Source of the DNA: Arthrobacter cheniae
GTDB lineage: Bacteria; Actinomycetota; Actinomycetes; Actinomycetales; Micrococcaceae
Direction: 5' to 3'
Length of the DNA stretch: 64,000 bases
Assembly (NCBI RefSeq): GCF_003602275.1
Contig: NZ_QZVT01000009.1
Span: 407-64,406 of the forward strand
Below the pieces are notes generated by a model that was given only the letters and a program-made list of their open reading frames with translations, was not told where the DNA came from and did not search any database. Positions 34,336 to 44,475 of the stretch are shown here, piece after piece (within the stretch, counting starts at the first letter, position 1; each line of letters begins with the position of its first letter). A program made the translations under genes and the position numbers.

Positions 34336-35097
34336 TCAGTCCTTCAGCGGGATACCTTTCGCGTCCCTCCGGAACTGCTCGGTCCCGACAAGGATCATGA
34401 TGCCCTCGATCAGTCCCCAGATACCCGCAGCGATGGCGCTCAGGCCGAAGGTGAAGATCGCTCCCACCGTCGACATGAGGATCTGGATGATGCCGATGGT
34501 GGTGAAGCCGAGGTAGAACCGGTGGATTCCGAGGGATCCCAGCAGGATGCCGAGGATGCCCGCCACCACGCGTGATTTCTGGGGAGCGTAGGGCTGCCCG
34601 AAGGGCCCCTGGTTGTACCCGCCCTGATTGTAAGGACCCTGAGCGGAGGGCGACTGCTGATACTGGCCCTGTGGGTACTGGCCTTGGAAGTACGGTCCCT
34701 GGTGGGAGGGCGGCGATGGATACTGGTTCGGCTGGTAGGGACTGTGCGCATCGGCAGAGGGGCCGTAGCTGCCCCGACCTGACGTGCCCTGTCCGTACCC
34801 TCCGCCATAGTTGCCATGTCCGTAGGTGCTTTGCCCCTGCCCGCTGCGGGCGTCGTCCCCACCCTGGCCGGGAGCGCCCTCGCCAGGGGTGCCCGGATCC
34901 GCGGAGTCCTCGGGAGACGAGGGCGGGGTAGCGGAGTAAGGCGGGGTATACGGGTTCGCGGGGGTAGCCCCGGATCCGTCCGTACTCGTTGCGTCCGCCT
35001 CGGGTGCGGGGGTGTGGTGATCGTCTCCGACGGGTTTGCCTCCCATGCCCTGCTCGTCGTGGTTTCCGCTGTCAGGGCCGGTTGCTGGCGTCGACAC
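34336..35097 (-). CDS. TM2-domain protein with Gly/Tyr/Gln-rich N-terminus
   Basis: A GTG at 35097 preceded by AGGAGG four bases upstream is the best start; an ATG at 35127 lies before that ribosome-binding site. The 253-residue protein begins with about 165 low-complexity residues, first Pro/Ser/Asp-rich and then Tyr/Gly/Gln-rich (QGPYFQGQYPQGQYQQ, QGPYNQGGYNQGPFGQ), followed by a TM2 domain: VVAGILGILLGSLGIHRFYLG, a second helix TIGIIQILMSTVGAIFTFG, and a third helix ending GIWGLIEGIMILVG. TM2 proteins have no agreed function. It converges on the LytR_C gene. Confidence 0.85.
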   Translation of the reverse strand: MSTPATGPDSGNHDEQGMGGKPVGDDHHTPAPEADATSTDGSGATPANPYTPPYSATPPSSPEDSADPGTPGEGAPGQGGDDARSGQGQSTYGHGNYGGGYGQGTSGRGSYGPSADAHSPYQPNQYPSPPSHQGPYFQGQYPQGQYQQSPSAQGPYNQGGYNQGPFGQPYAPQKSRVVAGILGILLGSLGIHRFYLGFTTIGIIQILMSTVGAIFTFGLSAIAAGIWGLIEGIMILVGTEQFRRDAKGIPLKD

Positions 35098-35215
35098 GAT
35101 GCCTCCTGTTGCTTGTGGTCCGCCCAACCTATGCCCTGAGGGGAATCGGCGCCATGGCGGGCACTGATCGTGCCCGATCCTTCTGGGGAGGAGGTGCCCG
35201 GACGCGCTGCAACAG

Positions 35216-35242
35216 GTTGCACTCAGTGGGTGGGAGTGCTAA
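35216..35242 (+). promoter_or_regulatory. CIRCE element 1 of groEL
   Basis: GTTGCACTC (35216-35224), nine bases, then GAGTGCTAA (35234-35242). The right arm is a perfect match to the HrcA operator consensus; the left arm keeps GCACTC. It overlaps the -35 to -10 interval of the groEL promoter. Confidence 0.85.
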
Positions 35243-35245
35243 TTA
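35217..35245 (+). promoter_or_regulatory. groEL promoter
   Basis: TTGCAC (35217-35222), a 17-base spacer and TAATTA (35240-35245) predict transcription starting at about 35252, inside the second CIRCE. The remaining leader of about 180 bases to the groEL ATG and the 118 bases before the promoter show no other gene. Confidence 0.65.
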
Positions 35246-35250
35246 TTGAG

Positions 35251-35277
35251 TTAGCACTCGCGCGCGCAGACTGCTAA
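35251..35277 (+). promoter_or_regulatory. CIRCE element 2 of groEL
   Basis: TTAGCACTC (35251-35259), nine bases, then GACTGCTAA (35269-35277), one mismatch to the consensus. It covers the predicted transcription start, eight bases after CIRCE 1. Both imply repression by HrcA at normal temperature. Confidence 0.88.
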
Positions 35278-35402
35278 AGCTGTGCGTGGTGGGTGAAGCA
35301 GGCAAACCTCTGTGGTGGGGGTGGAGCCGGAACGTGAAAGAGATCGTTCAGGCGCTGCCCGGCCGTCGCGGGCACCACACGCAGGCAAGCATCATGTGCT
35401 GA

Positions 35403-37070
<1,668 letters not shown>

Positions 37071-37109
37071 CCCCCTCCCGGCGCTGACCGCGCCACCCGC
37101 GCAAGCAGG

Positions 37110-37148
37110 AAAGGGCGGCACTCCCGACAGGGGGTGCCGCCCTTTTTT
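37110..37148. terminator. groEL terminator
   Basis: A 15-bp stem (37110-37124 with 37131-37145, core AAAGGGCGGCAC) ends in a T-tract through 37148. The convergent WXG100 gene ends at 37155 and can use it too. Confidence 0.92.
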
Positions 37149-37154
37149 GCTGGA

Positions 37155-37445
37155 TCAACTCATGAACATGCGTGCATTGCTCTGTTCTGCGTCCGCATAC
37201 TGCTGGGTGGCGACGTTGAGCGCCTCATTGATGCCGGTGAGGGATTCCTCGACCTGCTGCTGCGTGGCTCGCCACTGCACAATGAGGTGCTGGAAGTTGG
37301 TGGCCGCCTGGCCGGTCCATAGCCCTTCGAGCTCCCGGAGCCCGGCCTGCATGGTGTTGACCTCCGCCTGCAGCCTCGAGATGGTGCCCTGGACCTGGCT
37401 GCTCTTGGCGGCCAGGCTATCGGTGTCTACGTTGAAGAATGCCAT
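37155..37445 (-). CDS. WXG100 (ESAT-6-like) protein
   Basis: The 96-residue all-helical protein has the central turn WTG (residues 43-45, GLWTGQAATNF) between two amphipathic helices (AAKSSQVQGTISRLQAEVNT and LIVQWRATQQQVEESLTGIN), the mark of WXG100 substrates of the type VII (ESX) secretion system. The C-terminal part YADAEQSNARMF has a YxxxE-like signal (YADAE) needed for export in this family. No EccC ATPase, partner WXG100 protein or LXG toxin is nearby, so it is an orphan substrate whose secretion system lies elsewhere. Confidence 0.88.
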   Translation of the reverse strand: MAFFNVDTDSLAAKSSQVQGTISRLQAEVNTMQAGLRELEGLWTGQAATNFQHLIVQWRATQQQVEESLTGINEALNVATQQYADAEQSNARMFMS

Positions 37446-37508
37446 GCTGTGCTCCCGTGTGATCGCTCTTCCCTGACGCTGTCGACGCTAGGTCACGGGA
37501 GCGGGCGA

Positions 37509-39095
37509 TCAGGAGTCGTTGCGGTTGTTGTGGATAACAGGCTTCCACGACGGCGCCTGTGGAGGAGTGATGCCGGATGCGTGGTCGTTGGGTGCCGCCG
37601 GACCGTTCTCAGTAATCCCGTCCCTCTCCGGGCCGTCGACCGGGTCGCTTCCCCGATCGTCGGAGGAATCCGCCGGCGTGTGGGGCAGCCTGATCGAGAG
37701 GGTGGCGCCGCCTCCGGGTGTCTCCTCCAGCCGCACCGTGCCGTCGTGCTGCGCGACGAGTGCGGCGACGATGGCGAGACCGAGGCCCGTGCCGCCGGTC
37801 TCCCGATAGCGAGACGAGTCCGCCCGGTAGAAGCGCTCGAAGACCTTGGCGGCGTCATCCTCGGAGATACCGGGTCCGTGATCGCGCATCTCGATGACGG
37901 AATCACTGTGGCCGTGAAGCACGGGCGCCACGCCCACGGCGATCTCGATCGGGGAGCCCTCAGGGGTATAGCGGAGAGCATTCGTCATCAGGTTCGCCAC
38001 CACCTGGCGCAGGCGTGCCTCGTCGCCCCTGGTGGGAGCGGACCTCGGTACGCCGCCGTCGAGTCCGATGACCGAGATGGACCGCTCCGGCGCTGTGGCG
38101 CGGGCGTCGAAGGCGGCATCATGCGCGAGGACCATGAGGTCCACGGGCTTGACCTCGAGGGGGCGCTGCTCATCGATCCTTGCCAGTGTCAGGAGGTCCT
38201 CGACGAGCTGGCCCATCCGAATAGCCTCGCTCTCGATCCGTCCCATCGCTGCGGCGACGTCCTCCTCCTTCTTCAGCGCTCCGTGACGGTAGAGCTCCGA
38301 GTACCCACGGATCGTGACGAGCGGGGTGCGTAGTTCGTGTGAGGCGTCAGCAACGAAGCGCCGCATCTTCGTCTCCGATGCCGTGCGCGAAGCAAAGGCC
38401 CGCTCGATATGCGACAGCATGGCGTTCAGGGATCGCGACAACCGCCCGATCTCGGTGGCGGGGCGCTCCACCGTCACGCGACGCGACAGGTCTCCCGCTG
38501 CGATGGCGGCGGCGGTCCGCTCGACCCTGGCGAGCGGCGCGAACTGCCGTGTCACCGTGACGAAGGCGATCAGCGAGGCGAGTGCGGTCGTCACGAGACC
38601 CGACGTGAAGATGATCTCCTTCGCTTCCTGAAGGGACTCGTTCACGGTGTTGAGCCTTGAGGCGATAGCCAGGTAGCCCTGACCGTTGGCGAAGGGCAGG
38701 ATCCTCACACGCCAGTCGGCGCTGGCCCTGTCCGTACTCGGCAGGTCGACGCCCTCGCCGTCCAGCTCGGCGAAACGCTCGAGCGTCATCCCGGAGAAGT
38801 CGGGGACGTCCGTCACATCCTCGGCCTGGTTCGCCGACTGGATGGCACCGCTCTGGTCGAGGATGGCGGCGTAGTAACGGAGCGAGAAGCCGTTGGACGA
38901 AGGTTCCTCCGCATAGATGTCCTCCGCGACTTTCCCGGCGTTGGTCAGGAGGTCGGCGTCGACGCGGTCCACGAGCCCCTCGCGCAGGAGGGACACGGTG
39001 GCCAGGCCCGTGATGCCCACCGTGACGATCATGAGCAGCATGATGATCGCGACGAGCTGCGAGCGGAGCGACGCCGCGTTCCAGCGCTTGACCAA
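37509..39095 (-). CDS. sensor histidine kinase (OmpR-partner type)
   Basis: The start is a TTG at 39095, ten bases after the response-regulator stop. The 528-residue kinase has TM1 (LVAIIMLLMIVTVGITGLATV), an extracytoplasmic sensor of about 130 residues, TM2 (TSGLVTTALASLIAFVTV), a HAMP domain, the phospho-acceptor histidine in FVADASHELRTPLVTIRGYSE near residue 265, an N-box LMTNALRYTPEG, G1 MRDHGPGISEDD, F-box FERFYRADSSRYRETGGTGLGLAIV and a Pro/Asp-rich tail of about 55 residues. It resembles the mycobacterial TcrY/TrcS-type kinases. The signal is unknown. It is the last gene of a four-gene minus-strand unit. Confidence 0.92.
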   Translation of the reverse strand: MVKRWNAASLRSQLVAIIMLLMIVTVGITGLATVSLLREGLVDRVDADLLTNAGKVAEDIYAEEPSSNGFSLRYYAAILDQSGAIQSANQAEDVTDVPDFSGMTLERFAELDGEGVDLPSTDRASADWRVRILPFANGQGYLAIASRLNTVNESLQEAKEIIFTSGLVTTALASLIAFVTVTRQFAPLARVERTAAAIAAGDLSRRVTVERPATEIGRLSRSLNAMLSHIERAFASRTASETKMRRFVADASHELRTPLVTIRGYSELYRHGALKKEEDVAAAMGRIESEAIRMGQLVEDLLTLARIDEQRPLEVKPVDLMVLAHDAAFDARATAPERSISVIGLDGGVPRSAPTRGDEARLRQVVANLMTNALRYTPEGSPIEIAVGVAPVLHGHSDSVIEMRDHGPGISEDDAAKVFERFYRADSSRYRETGGTGLGLAIVAALVAQHDGTVRLEETPGGGATLSIRLPHTPADSSDDRGSDPVDGPERDGITENGPAAPNDHASGITPPQAPSWKPVIHNNRNDS

Positions 39096-39105
39096 AGGGC
39101 CCCCG

Positions 39106-39879
39106 CTACCGCTTGTCGGCGGTGCGTAGGAGGTACCCCACGCCGCGCTTGGTCTGGATCAACGCGACCGAGTCCGTGGCCCTGTCGATCTTCCGGCGCA
39201 GATAGGAGATGTAGGACTCGACGATGGACGCGTCGCCGTTGAAGTCGTATTCCCACACGTGGTCGAGGATCTGGGCCTTGGACAGGACCCGGTTCGGATT
39301 CATCATGAGGTAGCGCAGCAGCTTGAACTCGGTGGGGGAGAGGTCGATGACGTCGCCGGCGCGCCGGACCTCGTGGGCGTCGTCGTCCAGTTCGAGGTCG
39401 TCGACGCGGATGACGGCGTCGTCGTCCTCGAGGGGGTGCGTGCGGCGGAGGACAGCGCGGATGCGGGCAACGACCTCGTCGAGGCTGAACGGCTTGGTGA
39501 CGTAGTCGTCACCGCCGACGGTGAGACCCATGACCTTGTCATCCGTGTCGTCACGAGCCGTCAGGAAGACGACGGGGAAGTGGCGGCCGGCAGCACGCAG
39601 GCGCCGGGTGACCGTGAACCCGTCCATGTCCGGAAGCATGACGTCGAGGACCGCGAGGTCCGGGTTGTGCAGTTCCGCGGCGGCGAGGGCGTCGCGCCCG
39701 TTGGCGGCCGCAACGACCTCGAAGCCGGCGAAGCGCAGCGAGGTCGAGAGGAGTTCACGGATATTCGGTTCGTCGTCGACGACCAGCAGCTTGGCTTCGG
39801 GACCTGTTTTCTTCACCCCACCAGTATCCGCACGTTTTCTGGTAGTTCGCTGGGCACCGCCTGCAGAGTCTCTGCTCAT
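39106..39879 (-). CDS. OmpR/PhoB-family response regulator
   Basis: The ATG at 39879 overlaps the stop of the XPB helicase gene by ATGA, which supports this start over an internal GTG. The 257-residue regulator has an extra 25-residue basic leader, the receiver domain (LLVVDDEPNIRELLS, phospho-aspartate in LAVLDVMLPDMDG, KPFSLDE) and a C-terminal winged helix (LSPTEFKLLRYLMMNPNRVLSKAQIL, then VESYISYLRRKID and IQTKRGVGYLLR). It pairs with the downstream kinase. Coupling to a DNA helicase gene hints that both may be part of one stress response. Confidence 0.93.
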   Translation of the reverse strand: MSRDSAGGAQRTTRKRADTGGVKKTGPEAKLLVVDDEPNIRELLSTSLRFAGFEVVAAANGRDALAAAELHNPDLAVLDVMLPDMDGFTVTRRLRAAGRHFPVVFLTARDDTDDKVMGLTVGGDDYVTKPFSLDEVVARIRAVLRRTHPLEDDDAVIRVDDLELDDDAHEVRRAGDVIDLSPTEFKLLRYLMMNPNRVLSKAQILDHVWEYDFNGDASIVESYISYLRRKIDRATDSVALIQTKRGVGYLLRTADKR

Positions 39880-41531
39880 TCGCTGGGCTTGGTGTCACCG
39901 ATGGAAGCGGCGTCGAGGATCCGGTAGGCGTATCCCTGCTCAGCCAGGAAGCGCTGGCGCTTCGCGGCGAAGTCCTGATCCAGCGTGTCCCGTGCGACGA
40001 CGGTGTAGAAACGGGCAGCTCGGCCGTCGGCCTTCGGTCGCAGCAGGCGTCCGAGCCGTTGTGCCTCCTCCTGCCGAGAGCCGAACGAGCCCGACACCTG
40101 GATCGCCACGGACGCCTCCGGCAGGTCTATGGAGAAGTTCGCGACCTTGGACACGACGAGCACATGGATGTCGCCCGCCCGGAAGGCGCTGAACAGCCGC
40201 TGCCGCTCCTTGACGGAGGTCTCACCCTTGATGACAGGGGCGTCGAGCCTGGCCGCAAGGTCATCGAGCTGGTCGATGTACTGCCCGATCACGAGCAGCT
40301 GTTCGTCCTTGTGCGCGGCGACCAGCTTCTCGACCACGTCCGACTTCGTGTCCGACGTCGCGCACAGCCGGTACTTGTCGCCGTCGTCCGCCATCGCATA
40401 GGCGACCCGCTCGTCGCGCGGCAGGTCCACCCGGACCTCGACGCAGTCGGCGGGCGCGATGTAGCCCTGCGCCTCGATGTCCTTCCACGGCGCGTCATAG
40501 CGCTTGGGTCCGATGAGCGAGAACACCTCGCCCTCGCGACCGTCCTCGCGGACGAGGGTCGCCGTGAGCCCGAGGCGGCGACGGGCCTGGAGGTCCGCCG
40601 TCATCTTGAAGATCGGCGCAGGGAGCAGGTGCACCTCGTCGTACACGATCAGCCCCCAGTCGTTCGCGTCGAGCAACTCCAGGTGCGGGTACAGTCCGCC
40701 GCGCTTGGTGGTGAGGACCTGATAGGTCGCGATGGTCACGGGCCGCACCTCCTTCACGGCACCGGAGTACTCCCCGATCTCCTCCTCCGTCAGGGATGTG
40801 CGCTTGAGCAGTTCGTCCTTCCACTGTCGCGCGGACACCGTGTTGGTCACGAGGATCAGCGTGGTGGTCTGGCTGGTGGCCATCGCGGCGGCTCCGACCA
40901 GGGTCTTGCCCGCACCGCAGGGCAGGACCACGACGCCCGAACCACCCGCCCAGAAATTCTCGACCGCCAGCTTCTGGTAGGGACGCAGGGTCCAGCCGGC
41001 CTCGTCGAGGACGATCGGGTGCGGCGTGCCGTCCACATAACCGGCGAAGTCCTCGGCGGGCCACCCCAGCTTGAGTAGCAACTGCTTCAGCTGTCCGCGC
41101 TGGGAGGAGTGGACGACGACGGTCTCGCCATCGATCCTCGGACCGAGCAGCGGCTGAATCTTCTTGGCGTGCAGGACTTCCTCGAGTACCGGATAGTCGG
41201 TGGTCCGCAGCACCAGGCCGTGCTGCGGATCCTTCTCGAGACGGAGCCGCCCGTACCGGGACATGGTGTCCTCGATATCGATCAGGAGGGCGTGTGGCAC
41301 CGGGAACCGCGAGTACTTCAGGAGGGTGTCGAGGACGCGCTCGGCATCGAGGCCGGCGGCGCGGGCGTTCCAGAGCCCCAGCGGCGTGAGGCGGTAGCTG
41401 TGCACGTGCTCGGGGGCGCGCTCGAGCTCCGCGAAAGCCGCTATCGCATGGCGTGCCTCGGTGGCCTGCTCGTGGTCCACCTCGAGCAGGATGGTCTTGT
41501 CGCTCTGGACGATCAGTGGCCCGTCAACCAT
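39876..41531 (-). CDS. XPB/Rad25-type DNA helicase
   Basis: The ATG at 41531 overlaps the upstream gene by eight bases; the frame further up is not real. The 551-residue superfamily 2 helicase has an N-terminal XPB-type domain (residues 1-140) that shares the pattern DTMSRYGRLRL with the upstream protein, Walker A in VVVLPCGAGKTLVG near 215, motif II DEVH in LIVYDEVHLLP near 310, LGLTATLVRED (motif III), and the C-terminal motif VI QEEAQRLGRLLRPKADG. Archaeal and bacterial XPB work in DNA repair or transcription. It is translated between the XPB-like partner and the response regulator. Confidence 0.93.
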   Translation of the reverse strand: MVDGPLIVQSDKTILLEVDHEQATEARHAIAAFAELERAPEHVHSYRLTPLGLWNARAAGLDAERVLDTLLKYSRFPVPHALLIDIEDTMSRYGRLRLEKDPQHGLVLRTTDYPVLEEVLHAKKIQPLLGPRIDGETVVVHSSQRGQLKQLLLKLGWPAEDFAGYVDGTPHPIVLDEAGWTLRPYQKLAVENFWAGGSGVVVLPCGAGKTLVGAAAMATSQTTTLILVTNTVSARQWKDELLKRTSLTEEEIGEYSGAVKEVRPVTIATYQVLTTKRGGLYPHLELLDANDWGLIVYDEVHLLPAPIFKMTADLQARRRLGLTATLVREDGREGEVFSLIGPKRYDAPWKDIEAQGYIAPADCVEVRVDLPRDERVAYAMADDGDKYRLCATSDTKSDVVEKLVAAHKDEQLLVIGQYIDQLDDLAARLDAPVIKGETSVKERQRLFSAFRAGDIHVLVVSKVANFSIDLPEASVAIQVSGSFGSRQEEAQRLGRLLRPKADGRAARFYTVVARDTLDQDFAAKRQRFLAEQGYAYRILDAASIGDTKPSE

Positions 41532-43926
41532 CTGCGGGGCTCCCTTCGAGTATTTCCACGTCCATGACGCGGTGCACGGACACGACTTTCTCCACCTGCT
41601 TCTCGGGATCGAAAACCCGCAGGCGGCCTCCCGACACCGAGAGTGGAACAAGGACCTGCCGGACGTGATTCCCCTCGCTGTCCGCGGTGCCGAGGCGGAT
41701 GCGGCTGCGTGACCGGATGGCGGCCCGCAGTGCCTCGAGCCCGAGCAGCGTCTCGCTGTCGGACCCGATCCCGTGATCGGCGGACCCCTGGCCTGATGTC
41801 CGAAGGGCGACCAGCTGCGCGCTGATCTCCTCTTCGGCCACCGACCACGGGTTGAGCCGTGACCTGAGTTGTTCCGGCGTGATCCGGACGGGTGGGATGG
41901 GCTGCCCCGAGTCGGCGGACCGCGCCACGGCAACGGCGTCCGACGCCGGTGAGAACCCGAGATCACGCAGGAGTGCTGTCAATTCCTGCGGCGAGGCAGG
42001 AGAGACGAGGACGGTCGGGGCGACCTGGACGACGCCGAGGACGGCTGCTCGCGGATCCGCCAGGACAGTGGCGGCGACGGCGTCGTCCTCCGTGCGCAGG
42101 TAGCTGCCCGCCCGGCCGATGCGCAGGCTGCCGTACCGCGAGGCGGTGTCCTCGACCAGATAGGTTAGGGCCTGCGGGATCTCCGTGGCGGAATGGGTGC
42201 ACAGGAACGCAAGGATCGACGGCGCGTCCTCGCCGGCGTCGAGCGCCGAGCGGATCGAATCGGCGGAGAAACGGTACGTGGTGGCCGGCCCCTGGCCCTC
42301 GGGCAGGGACATGCGGAGGAGCCCCCGGGCCACCTCGGGCTGCAGGTACCCCGGCGCTACGGCGGTGAGGTCGGCCTGCAGGACGACGTGGGAGACCGGC
42401 GCAGGAAGCGCTTCGCGGATGCCGAGCGCGGCTTCTTCGAAGAGCCCTGCCGCGACGAGGCGGCCCGCATCCGTGACCGCTCCGCCGCCCGTCAGCCCGA
42501 GGGAGGCCGCCTCCGTCAGCATGCCGGGCAGCAGGCGGGCGAAGCGTCGCTGGAGACGGGGCTGGTGCCAGGAAGCGAGGCTGACGACGGACCGGTCGGT
42601 GAGGACCGGCAGGGCGTCGGCGGAGCCGGCACCGTCCTTCCCGTGGAGACCGGCCAGTTCCATCGCCACGGTGAGCAGGCGCTGGCGCACCATCGGAGCA
42701 TCGGGACGGGATGCCTCGGCGGCAAGGGCGTTGATCGCCGTGCCGTCGGGCAGCTTCGACCCGACGAGGGCCGGCGCGCGATCCACGGCCAGCCACCCCT
42801 CCACGAGGAGCAGCCACTGCGCATCACGATCGAGCGATTCCCAGGCGTCGAGCCGCGACGTCTTCCAGCGAGAATCGTCGGGGTCGAGGGTCAGCAGCCC
42901 GACGGCGGCCCCGAGTTCCAGCAACCACGCGGCTTCACCTTCGGTGGTCCGGAGGACATCACGGACGCGCCGCAACTCGCGGACGCCGACACCGCCGGAG
43001 CGAAGCGTGGCCACCGGCGTGGCGGCGGCGGAGCCGAGGAGTGCGGTCATCAGCCGGAGGGTCTCTGCGATCGCACCGAAGGCGGCGTTGTCCCGCAGGC
43101 TCGTCCGCGTGGTGCGCTCGACCGTGACGGGCGGCGCGACGTCCAGGGAAGTGAACACGGCATGGCCCCGCAGTGCAATACCGACGCCGCGGGGGAGCTC
43201 GACGTGCAGGGCGTCCAGGGGCGCCAGGAGGCAGCGGTCCAGGAGCCATTGCACTGCCGGTGCGACACCGCCGTCACCCGCTGTCGCCGTCGAGCCGACC
43301 GGTGCGTCCCGCAGCCGGGCGAGGAGTGCGGCCGCGCCGTCGGGGGCGCCCGCCATGAGGCTGTCCCACCGGGTGGGATCAGCCGTCACGACGTCGACGA
43401 CATGCGCAGCGGAAGCGGAGGTCATGTCATTGGTGTCCGCCTCGGGCGCGACCAGCCCGACTGCGCCGATGAGCGCCGGCCCGAACCGGGGGATGGACCG
43501 CGCGAGGGTGCGGAACGGCCGGCCGAGGCCGGCCGGATACGGGCCGAGTGCGTCCGCCAGCGCACCGACGGGGAGGAAGCCCGACGTCGGGGTACCTGCG
43601 ACGAGCGCCCGTTCCACCAGGCCGGCGAGGATCTGGTCGATGGTCTGCGGATCAGCGTCCGTGAGGGCGGTGACCAGACGCGCACGTGCCACGGGGCCGC
43701 CGTCGTCCTCGCTGAGCACCGTGACTGCTTCGAGGACCTGGAGCTGAGGTCGGCTGACGGTGTCCAGCGCACGTTGAAGGCTGACGCGGGTAGAGGCCCT
43801 GGCGGCGAGCGCGGCGAAGTCGGGCACCGCGGGAAGGATGAGATCGGGCCGGACGGCGAGGAGGCGGCGCAGGTCGTCATCGCTCCGGTGGGCCAACTGC
43901 TCGGCCAGTGCTCGGATTGCGGACAT
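41524..43926 (-). CDS. XPB-associated protein with XPB/Ssl2-like (Helicase_C_3) domain
   Basis: The ATG at 43926 gives 800 residues (MSAIRALAEQLAHRSDDDLR). Most of the protein is helical, Ala/Leu-rich and without helicase motifs. The C-terminal 250 residues carry a domain (VVLQADLTAVAPGYLQPEVA, TYRFSADSIRSALDAGED, YLVEDTASRYGSLRIG) that parallels the N-terminal domain of the XPB helicase encoded next. This is the actinobacterial helicase-associated family always found beside XPB. It likely forms a complex with the helicase. The eight-base overlap supports coupled production. Confidence 0.86.
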   Translation of the reverse strand: MSAIRALAEQLAHRSDDDLRRLLAVRPDLILPAVPDFAALAARASTRVSLQRALDTVSRPQLQVLEAVTVLSEDDGGPVARARLVTALTDADPQTIDQILAGLVERALVAGTPTSGFLPVGALADALGPYPAGLGRPFRTLARSIPRFGPALIGAVGLVAPEADTNDMTSASAAHVVDVVTADPTRWDSLMAGAPDGAAALLARLRDAPVGSTATAGDGGVAPAVQWLLDRCLLAPLDALHVELPRGVGIALRGHAVFTSLDVAPPVTVERTTRTSLRDNAAFGAIAETLRLMTALLGSAAATPVATLRSGGVGVRELRRVRDVLRTTEGEAAWLLELGAAVGLLTLDPDDSRWKTSRLDAWESLDRDAQWLLLVEGWLAVDRAPALVGSKLPDGTAINALAAEASRPDAPMVRQRLLTVAMELAGLHGKDGAGSADALPVLTDRSVVSLASWHQPRLQRRFARLLPGMLTEAASLGLTGGGAVTDAGRLVAAGLFEEAALGIREALPAPVSHVVLQADLTAVAPGYLQPEVARGLLRMSLPEGQGPATTYRFSADSIRSALDAGEDAPSILAFLCTHSATEIPQALTYLVEDTASRYGSLRIGRAGSYLRTEDDAVAATVLADPRAAVLGVVQVAPTVLVSPASPQELTALLRDLGFSPASDAVAVARSADSGQPIPPVRITPEQLRSRLNPWSVAEEEISAQLVALRTSGQGSADHGIGSDSETLLGLEALRAAIRSRSRIRLGTADSEGNHVRQVLVPLSVSGGRLRVFDPEKQVEKVVSVHRVMDVEILEGSPADG

Positions 43927-44015
43927 CACATCAAGGCTACCTGTCACCTCTGACAGATCGGCAGCTGCAGATCGCCGACGTGGCCGGGCGATGATCGGTG
44001 GAAAGGCCGGGGGCT

Positions 44016-44303
44016 TCAGGACCTGCGCCGGGCGAGGACCGACCAGACGACCAGGGCGGCCATGAGCAGGAACGCGATGGGGAGGCAGAAGTAGGACGCA
44101 AGCACGAATCCGGGCCATACCGTCCCCTGGAGGAACGCCGTCGCGAGGATGGCGGCGAGTGACACCAGCCCGATGGCTGCGAAGACGACGGCGAGCACCG
44201 TGAGGACGAGCCGACCGCGGCCGGCGGGCTCGGTCAGGTCAGGCGCCAGCGGATCCCGGGGGTCGCGGGCGGGGGAGTCTGGGGCCGATTCGTCTGGGAG
44301 CAT
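44016..44303 (-). CDS. small two-helix membrane protein
   Basis: The 95-residue protein has a Pro/Asp-rich N-terminus, two hydrophobic helices (LVLTVLAVVFAAIGLVSLAAILATA and FVLASYFCLPIAFLLMAALVVWSVL) and ends in RRRS. It is common for such a gene to lie between the cold-shock gene and the XPB cassette in Arthrobacter-like genomes, but no function is known. It is divergent from the cold-shock gene over 172 bases that include a possible -10 TATCCT (44354-44359). Confidence 0.68.
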   Translation of the reverse strand: MLPDESAPDSPARDPRDPLAPDLTEPAGRGRLVLTVLAVVFAAIGLVSLAAILATAFLQGTVWPGFVLASYFCLPIAFLLMAALVVWSVLARRRS

Positions 44304-44475
44304 AGCCGTCCAAGACTACAAGAACCACGACCCGGGAGCCGCCGGGAAAGCTATATCCTAGGCGGTACAGACTTCCCCGGCGGAGGTGGTCCGCCTCGAC
44401 ACCAGGCGATGCCACGGACCCGGGACCACCACCGCAGGCGAACGCCGCCCGGTCAGCTAAGAAGAGGTAGACGAC

